Under the pieces are notes generated by a model. The model saw only the letters and a list, made by a program, of their open reading frames with translations. It had not been told where the DNA came from and made no database searches. Below, piece by piece: positions 56,198-64,000 of a DNA stretch of 64,000 bases. The DNA comes from Euphorbia lathyris (lineage: Eukaryota; Streptophyta; Magnoliopsida; Malpighiales; Euphorbiaceae): contig NC_088913.1 in assembly GCF_963576675.1 (NCBI RefSeq), positions 92,069,001 to 92,133,000 on the forward strand, given 5' to 3'. The position numbers were made by a program, and so were the translations under genes. Position 1 is the stretch's first letter; each line of letters begins with the position of its first letter.

Positions 56198-59100
56198 CTA
56201 AGAATTAACTACCAAAAGGTTTACAATCGATCTTGGGGGTAAGTTGGTTACTGTTTTTACCAGACTTGACAATTCTAGTCTAGCAATTTCATGTGCAAGC
56301 TGGTTAGCCTTTCTACGCACAAAATGGAAAGAGTTCTGTGGGATTGAACTAACTAACTCGCGACAGTCAGATAGAACCAGACCAAGATGAGAGTTGTCTT
56401 CGTCGGTATCTCGAAGTAACGCCTGAATGATTATTTGCGCATCCTCTTCCACACATACTTCCACACCACCTCTGCTTTTGATCCAACTAAGTGCTTCTCT
56501 ACACGAGATAGCTTTCGCAACAGTTGGCGGAAAGAGACCCAATATTCGTCTGTATCTGGAAGCTATAAATCTCCCTTCACTGTCTCGGATGCACGCTCCG
56601 AATCTAATATAACCTGCGTTGCTAACAGCAGCATCAAAATTTATCTGAACTCCAGAAACCGGGCTGATCCATTCCTCCACCACAGATCGAATTTCCGGAT
56701 CGCCTCTACTACCACCTGCATTGTTTGCTGATCTCCACGACTGCCAAATTTCAGCAACTCGATTTATAATTTGATCCGGCGGAGTACGTTTGCTGTCCCA
56801 TAGCCATCTATTGCGACAAGACTAGATATACCACAAAATTGTTGCCCAACGGCCTGTAATCTCCTGGTTACTATTGATTAGTGCCTCGCTCCACGAATTT
56901 TTCGAGTTGAGCTGCTGCAAATTTCTAAGATTAAGCATTATAGAAGATTGACATACTCGAGCTAGAGACGGACATTGGAATAGGATGTGGATTAAAGATT
57001 CCGCATGATTCTGACAAAAAGGGCAATTAATATCGATATCAACTCGACGATTGTATAAGGTTACCTTGGTTGGAATAATATTCCATGTAGCACGCCACAG
57101 GAAGTTTTTCACCTTAGGGGGACAGTCCAATTGCCAGAGCTTACTCCAAGGGGCATTACACACCGAGTCCGGTGGTTTGGGAAATGCCTCAGATAGAGCG
57201 TAGTAAGCCGTTTTAACACTATAGATTCCTTTTTTATCCCCCATCCAACATAAACGGTCCTCTTCTCCACAAGATGAAATAGGTATCTGAAGTATAGCTT
57301 GCTTGTCTTCAAATGTAAAGAGATTCGTGAGTAACTTAAAATCCCATTCGTCGTCTTTGATAATTCTGTTAACTGTCCAATTCTGATCCGAACCTGACTG
57401 AACCCTGACCGGCACCCCTGAATATAAACCGATCCATCTGTCTTCCCAGATACGAGTACGCTGTCCATTTCCTATTCTTGATATCACTCCCTCACGAAGT
57501 AGCTGTTGTGTCTGGAAAATACTAGCCCAGATGAGGCTCGGGTTTGCGCTTAGACTCGCATCACAGAAATTGGTCCTTGGGAAGTATCGCGCCTTAAACA
57601 TGCGACTGACCAATGAAAGGGGCTGATTCATGAACTTCCATGCTTGCTTCCCCAAAAAGGCTAAGTTAAATTCGTGGAATCGCCTAAAATTAAGCCCCCC
57701 CAATCTTTCCTTGAACACATAGTCTCCCAGGCTTTCCATTTAATCCCTCTTCCCTACCAGTATGCATTAAGGATGGTTTCCAGCTTGTTACAGATGGACT
57801 TAGGTAATAGAAATACCTGAAAAACATATGATGGGAGGGATTGAGCAACAGCTTTTATCAGAACTTCCTTGCCGCTTTGTGTTAACTGTCTGCCCTGCCA
57901 ACTTCGAACTCTTCTTATTCGATCTACAATATACCAAAAGGCCGCTGTTTTATTGCATCCAACCGCGGATGGGAGGCCAAGGTATCTGTCCTGAAGATCG
58001 GCGATTTCGACTTGTAGTAATGATGCAATTTCCAACCTCCTGTCTTGTGGAACTTTGGCACTGAAAGAAATTTTGGATTTGTGAATATTGACTTTCTGAC
58101 CTGAGGCGGATTCATACTGCTGAAAAATTTCCTGGATTACCATACATTCTTCCACCGAAGCTCGGAAGAAAAAATAACTGTCATCGACAAATAGGAGGTG
58201 AGTAATCACATGTGCTCCTCGACTAATCCGGCAGCCGTGTAGCTTACCGTCGACCTCGGCTTTCTGGAGCAACGTTGAGAGTCCCTCGGTGCAAAGGATA
58301 AAAAGATACGGTGAGATGGGGTCTCCTTACTGCATGCCTCTTGAAGGTTTGAAAGCAGGGAACTCAGCATTGTGATTCACAATTTGGTACTCAACCGAAG
58401 ATACACAGCTTAATACAAGATCAATGAACTGACTGGGGAAGCCGAATTGGATCATAATAGCATGTAGGAACGCCCACTCAACTCTGTCATATGCCTTAGC
58501 CATATCAATTTTCAACGCTACATAACCTTTCTTTCCTCCTCTCCCCAACTTTAGAGCATGACCAACCTCATATGAAATCATAATATTATCCGTAATGGAT
58601 CGTTTAGGGATAAACGCGCTTTGGTTTGCAGAAATAATATGATTCAAGATGCCCTTAAGTCTGTTAGCCATAACTTTCGTCATGATCTTGACAATTATGT
58701 TTCAGAGGGCAATAGGCCTAAGGTTCGATATATTCAATGGATGTTTCTTCTTTGGGACAAGCACTAGATAAGTCCGGTTAAGTTCAGTTGGAATATTTCC
58801 GGAATTAAGGCACTCTATGCAAAAAGCGGCTATATCATCTCCCATTACCGACCCGTGATGTTGGTAAAAACCTGGATTAAGCCCATCCGACCCCGAGGAC
58901 TTATCCGAATTCATCTCAAATACTTCCCTCTTCACTTCCTCAATGGTGTAAGCACGCTCCAACTGATGTTTCAGACCCTCCAGCACACAGTTTTGAATTG
59001 ACTCGGTAATATGAAGGTCCGTACTGCCCTATGACTTGAAAATATCCACATAGTGGTTCTGTATACTAGCTTCAAGATCAGTTTGCCATGTACGGCTTAC

Positions 59101-60218
59101 CCCTGCATCGTCCTTTAGCTTATCAAAGTCATTCCGTTTCCTTCTCGCGTTCATTGAAGCATGGAAAAAACGTGAGTTTTTATCACCCTCTTTAAGCCAT
59201 TGAGCCTTTTCCCTTTGGCACCAATATGATTCCTGCTCATCTCTCACAATATCCAGTTCACGGCGAACTCTCTTAAACTCCTCCGAACCAGGTCTATCCC
59301 GTAAAATTTCAAGACTGTTATGAAGCCTTTTTGTTCGGCCACGGAACCTTCTTCTGAATCCAATTCCCCACTCTGTAATCCTTTATCGACATTCCTTCAG
59401 CTTCAGAAGGAATTGAGACTCGCTATTATTAGACCAGACTTCCGCTATAATCTTTTGACAATCCTCCTCTTTTTCCCAGGCATTCTCATACCGAAACTAT
59501 CCAAACCTTGGAACTGTTACGACCTTAGTAGTGAGAATTAACGTAGAATGGTTTGACTGAGTGGTAATGATGTTTTTAATAGTGGCCGTTGGGAAAGAGT
59601 CATGCCATAATTGATTAGCAATTCTGCGATCAAGCTTCTCTTCAACTGTAATTTCTCCTCTTCTCTGTCTTATCCATGTATGAGGATAACCCGTCATCTA
59701 TACCTCCGACAGCTCATAAAAAGTTATCGTTTCATTGAATCCTAGCAAGAACTGATTCGGATAATTTCGGCCTCCTCTTTTTTCAAACTAATAGAGCATA
59801 TCATTGAAGTCTCCCATAACTAACCAGGGCAAGTTAGATAATCTGTACATGCCTTTAAGGCATCTCCACGACAGGGCTCTTCTACCCCTTCCGGAAAGCC
59901 ATAGAATCCAGTGAACCGCCAGTCGACATTTCCTCCACTTGAGATACCAACATTGATGAAGTTAGAACTGAATTTTAGTAGATTTTCCGTAATCTCGTTG
60001 ATCCAGAATAATGCTACACCACCCCCTCTTCGATCACTACTAACCACAAAATGTTTTCCAAAACTGATAGACCGCTTAACATGTAACAGAGAACTTTCAT
60101 TAACCATTATCTCCATGAGAAAGACAATAGTTGGTTTATGGACTAGAACAAGATCCTTGAGCTCTCGTACTGTCTCGAGGTTGCCCATTCCTCGGCAGTT
60201 TCAGGCTAGACACGTCAT
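56198..60218 (-). pseudogene. LINE ORF2 (endonuclease, reverse transcriptase, RNase H), multiply broken
   Basis: Order on the minus strand: APE-type endonuclease (MTCLA, stop, NCRGMGNLETV; RRGGGVALFW; 60,218-59,800), linker, reverse transcriptase (SANQSAFIPKRSITDNI, KIDMAKAYDRVEW, LLFVDDS; about 58,990-57,760), zf-RVT (CPFCQNHAESLIHILFQC, near 57,000) and RNase H (NFDAAVSNAGYIRFGACIRD to 56,198). The active-site box is FVDD rather than FADD. At least six stops or frame changes separate the segments, among them a TGA replacing the Trp of the NCRG box, so the copy cannot make an intact enzyme. About 1,340 codons in all, normal for plant L1. Confidence 0.9.
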
Positions 60219-61222
60219 GGCTTCCGGCTGGCCCCTTCTGTGGAACTTGCCGATATCTCTATTTCATTCTCAATACCATCCATGGGTGCCATTTTAGAAT
60301 CGGACTTAGAACTTCTCTTTCTTTTCACATCTGTTAAGATACGGAGCGCTTCCTCTTCATCTGTAATGTTTGCATTTACTTCAAGTGCTTTTTGCTTGAG
60401 GAGACTTTCATGCTGCGGGGTTAAGTCTGCAGTTTTCTGCTGAATTAACAGAGGAGATGAATTGAGCCATGGGGAGGAGTTTTGTACCATTCGTCACGGT
60501 GCTGCTCGTAGGAATGCCCCATATAACATTGGATGGTCGGGGTCATGTAGGGCTCTAAAACTGGCGCAATCCCTTTCAACATGTCCGATGAGGCCACAGA
60601 AGAAACAGAAGTGCGGAAGTCTTTCATACTTAAAGTTGACCCAAACCCATTTTGATCCTGCTGTTCCAAGTTTCATTCGATGTTTCAACACTTTATGAAC
60701 ATCCAGCATTACCTGTACACGCAGGTAGCCTATAAACGACTCTGTATAATCCCTGGGATCCGTCCGGACAACAGTCCCTACATACGAGCCACAGGCAACA
60801 ACCATTTTCTCCGACCTATAACCATACGGGAGATCATGAAGCTGTATCCAAAAGGGAGTTTCATGCAATGGGATCGTGTAGAAGTCTTCCTGACGTTATA
60901 CTCTCTTTAGGATCAGTAATCTATTGTCGAAGGACCATGGGCCTCCATTGAGAACGGCATTCAGATCAAAGATATGGTTAAATTGAAATAGAAATATTCC
61001 CTCCTCAAGATCGACGATAGATATACCTCCAGCCGGTTTTCATAGTTTTGAGAGAGTGATTTTCATACCTTCAGAGTTGATCATTCGATTTGTTGAGAAC
61101 CTGCCTATACAGCTCCAGTGGAGATCATAGGATACGTTGGACTCATTCGCCGCAACAACTATCGGGGCGGTATCTTCTTCTTCAAGCGACATGTTTAAAC
61201 AATCCTTAGCAAGCGATTCCAT
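60215..61222 (-). pseudogene. LINE ORF1 (nucleic-acid-binding protein with zinc knuckle)
   Basis: It starts MESLAKDCLNMSLEEED and contains the DUF4283-like block (LHWSCIGRF, GGPWSFDNRLLIL, PFWIQLHDLP) and a CCHC knuckle, CFFCGLIGHVERDC (near 60,600), then a Lys/Ser-rich tail. It is broken by TGA near 61,040, TAA near 60,897 and a frameshift near 60,490. Its TGA (60,217-60,215) overlaps the ORF2 ATG (60,218-60,216) as ATGA, the usual coupling of the two LINE frames. It binds LINE RNA in the retrotransposition particle of the family. Confidence 0.85.
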
Positions 61223-61486
61223 TGTGAACAGAGTACGTAAGGGTAAAAGCTTTGGGAGGGGCTAGCTGGTAGTAACAGTAGAAAAACATAGGGACAAGAA
61301 TGATCGATGTGGCTGAGAAACCGAGAAAGCTTCAACCCCAAGTTAGGGTATGACAGCAAACCCTAGCCGCAGGGTACATACATATTTTTTACATTATTTT
61401 TTAGTTAAAAACCTAAAATCCAAAGTTTTTTCTTTTGCGATATTTTTCTAGTGGATTAAATATGATGTGAGATGTGAATTAATAAA

Positions 61487-62047
61487 GGCCTAATACATCA
61501 ACGGTTCCCTAAACTTGTCCAAAATAGTAGATTGACTCCTTAAATTTTATAAGTGTCCCACTAACTCTCTAAACTTGCTTATTTCGTATCACTAGCTCCC
61601 TAAATTTGTCCATAAAATATATTAGCTTCCTGAACTTTGCAAGTGTCTCACCAACTCCCCAAACTTACTTATTCTGTAACAACTAAATACAAAAACTTAT
61701 TAAATCTAAATTCTAAAAATACGTGTTCATCTATTCGAGAGGTAATTTTTCGCTTCTCCTACCTTTCAACCTATTATAAGATTAGTGTTGCAGGTTTGAG
61801 AGATTGAATGGATGATGATCGAGAGTTGCTATTATGGTTTTTTTATTTAGTTGTTACAGAATAAGCAAGTTTGGGGAGTTGGTGAGACACTTGCAAAGTT
61901 CAAGGAGCTAATATACTTTTAGGGACAAGTTTAGGGAGCTGGTGATATGAAATAAGCAAGTTTAGGGAGTTGATGAGACACTTGCAAAATTTAGAGAGCT
62001 AATCTACTATTTTGGACAAGTTTAGGGAGTTGTTGATGTATTAGGCC
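61487..62047. mobile_element. MITE M4 family, 561 bp
   Basis: Inverted ends ggcctaatacatcaacggtt / aacaactcc...tgttgatgtattaggcc are flanked by the perfect 9 bp duplication attaataaa (61,478-61,486 and 62,048-62,056). The arms are repeats of gtttagggagttggtgagac and its complement. Confidence 0.88.
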
Positions 62048-62299
62048 ATTAATAAAAGAAAATTTTAAAATAATCAAATATTACATATTATATATATATA
62101 TATATATAAAATAAATTAATGAAATATATATAGTAATTAAAAAATAATCGAGTGTATTTGTTAGCTTTTGAGTTGAACTAACAAAGTTCAGGTTCAGACT
62201 TGTTAGTGCTTGAATCGATCTTGAACTCAGTGTTGAGTTTTAATCGAGCTTTGACCGATACGAGTTCGAATAGTTTGCGAACTACCAATGCTCATTAAC

Positions 62300-62990
62300 A
62301 CCCCTAATCTAAATGAAGGTATCAACTTCCTACACAGGGTATAGATGTAAGCTTGTAAAGTCATTTTATAGTCTGAAACAAGCTAGGATGGCAATGACAC
62401 AAACGATGTCATCAAAGTTGATTGGATATGGTTTCAAACAATCCTTAAATGGTCATTGTCTCTTCACAGTTTCTGATGCTGGTACATGTCTTTTTTAGCG
62501 TTACTTATTTATGTTGATGATATACTTATCATGAGGATTCATTCTGATAAATTTCAAGTAATAAAAGCTTATCTCAAAACTTCCTTACATTGTCGCATAG
62601 TGTAATGTTGGTTGGGGATAATGCAAGTAAACCAGAAAGTCACTCACCGAGTTATTGTATTTTAACTGGAAATTCTTTTATATCTCAGGAAACAAAAGAA
62701 CATGGTAGTGTTAGCCGTTTATCAGCAAAAGCCGAATATTGGAGCATGGCCACTATAAGTTGTGAACTAAAGTGGATTTATTATCTTTTAGCGGATTTAG
62801 AAACCTTAATACAGTGATAACCGATCTGCAATTGTAATAACCAATAACTTTTTTTTATGAGAAAGTCAAACACATTGACTTTAATTGTCATGTCACAATA
62901 GAGACACACTGAATCCGACTTCATTTGAATTTGTTATGTTTCTACGCAAACTCAGTTTGCTGGTCTTTTTACATGAGCTCTCAGTCACTA
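62300..62990 (+). mobile_element. Ty1-copia pol relic (RT and RNase H)
   Basis: Plus-strand pieces in order: RCKLVKSFYSLKQA and GYGFKQSLNGHCLFT (RT), then after a frame change ALLIYVDDILIM (YVDD active site, about 62,498), a deletion, SRLSAKAEYWSMATISCELK (RNase H), KVKHIDFNCH and TQFAGLFT. These are the consecutive landmarks of the copia pol C-terminus. Several stops and frame changes; no LTR was found on either side. Confidence 0.85.
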
Positions 62991-64000
62991 TTATATGCCT
63001 CTTGCTCTTAGTGGCGTCTACATGATTGCTCTGTTGGGTCAATTTTATATCTGTGTACGTAAAAAAAAAAGTTTATTTTTACTAAATCGAACTCGTTTAA
63101 TATTATTTTTGCTATATTACACCCGAATTCGTTCAAATCAAATCGATAATTTATTAATTAAAATTTCAACCTTATTTACCAAATTTTCAATTAATCACTT
63201 TATAGGAACAACCCCAACTTCCTTTACTCCGCTATAAAAATATAAAAACGTTAGGAGTATAATGTACCATTTATGACGTTAAGAGTAAAATTGATATTAT
63301 CTTTCCTTTTCTTGTAGTTATACACTGGCGTTTGTTTATAATTTGTAAGTTTGAAGCAATTATTCAAGGGTTAATATATCAGTTGACCCTGAACTTTGTC
63401 AAAAAGTTTGATTAGCTCCTTGAACTTACATAGCATCTCATTAGCCCCCTAAATTTGTTTAAAATGTCATTATTAAGTCCCTATATCTATAAAAACGTTA
63501 TAAAAATCGATAAAATAGAAATTAAATTTGTTTTAAAGGTTTAGAATCACAAATTAGGCCTTTATTTTTGAAGTTTTGGATTTTTTTTAAAGATTTAAAC
63601 AAATTGCAATGTATATCACTTTAAACAAGTTCAGTAAGCAAATTGATCACTCTAAGAAAATTTAGGGGCCAATAGGTAGGGATGTAAATGGGACGGGGCG
63701 GAGCGGGACGGGACGTGGAATGCATTTCCCATCCTCATCTTCGTGAGCTAAATGGGGACAAACTGATCCCCATCCCCATCCCCACGGGGATCTCCGTTTA
63801 TATATGTTTCAAAAAACGGTATCCACATTCCTCATTCCCCACTCACCACGAGGAATCATAGTTTATGTTTAAAAAATTTGTAAAGGAAAAAACGTTTAAA
63901 AAACAGTGGCTAATAATACCAAGTATTAACAACCATTCTCAAAATTTTCAAATAAAAAAACTAAAAATTGAAAAAAACAATCAATCACCTAATTAAAATC
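62991..64000. other. Repeat debris at the window end
   Basis: 63,374-63,672 is an M4-type end (gggttaatatatcagttgac) without a clear partner. 63,677-64,000 is the start of the tagggatgtaaatgggacgg hAT-like family also seen at 39,186, cut by the window edge. An 80-codon frame at 62,995-63,237 shows no domain. Confidence 0.45.

Larger units (their letters stand above)
56170..61390 (-). mobile_element. Full-length L1-like LINE with perfect 16 bp target duplication
   Basis: Flanked by acattattttttagtt at 56,154-56,169 and 61,391-61,406. The minus-strand element runs from a GC-rich 5' end (ccctgcggctagggtttgct) to a 3' end of tandem attc repeats and an A8 tail. It holds ORF1 and ORF2 in the plant L1 order and is 5.2 kb, so it is complete in length although neither ORF is open. 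Confidence 0.93.

Overview
This is a nuclear window from a eudicot plant. It is AT-rich, its genes are split by long introns, it carries a plant HAK/KUP/KT potassium transporter, and most of the DNA between and inside genes is transposon sequence: Au-type tRNA SINEs, plant L1-like LINEs with RNase H, TRIMs, hAT and Mutator-type MITEs. I cannot name the species.

Layout. (1) 1-9.9 kb, minus strand: the first two exons of a plastid-targeted gene (7314-7616 and 2534-2597), separated by a 4.7 kb intron packed with MITEs. Its remaining exon(s) lie left of the window. (2) 10.07-28.5 kb: a tandem segmental duplication made wholly of repeats. The two copies have diverged by later insertions, and each copy shows the empty site for insertions in the other (TRIM and LINE fragment in copy 1; MULE and two hAT elements in copy 2). 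(3) 17,188-25,232: an 8.05 kb Mutator-like element (MULE), the most interesting object here. It carries three genes: a FAR1-type DDE transposase fused to an OTU cysteine-protease domain (plus strand), a small unrecognised ORF (plus strand), and a plant mobile domain (PMD) protein on the minus strand. The two large genes read inward from the two ends, and the first intron of each holds a GC-rich array of perfect palindromes. (4) 29,272-47.8 kb, minus strand: a complete KUP2-like potassium transporter with nine coding exons (789 aa), plus an inferred 5' UTR exon and a 2.8 kb leader intron filled by a seven-copy tandem repeat. (5) 49-52.2 kb: LINE RNase H relics, one of which was hit by a 646 bp deletion derivative of the same MULE family. 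That derivative keeps the first exons of both terminal genes and a fused palindromic intron. (6) 56,170-61,390: a full-length but mutated L1-like LINE (minus strand) with a perfect 16 bp target duplication. (7) 62.3-63.0 kb: a decayed Ty1-copia pol fragment.

The only host genes I support are the plastid protein and KUP2. All three MULE genes are inactivated, but each by only one or two lesions per reading frame, so their exon structures can still be reconstructed with consistent splice phases.
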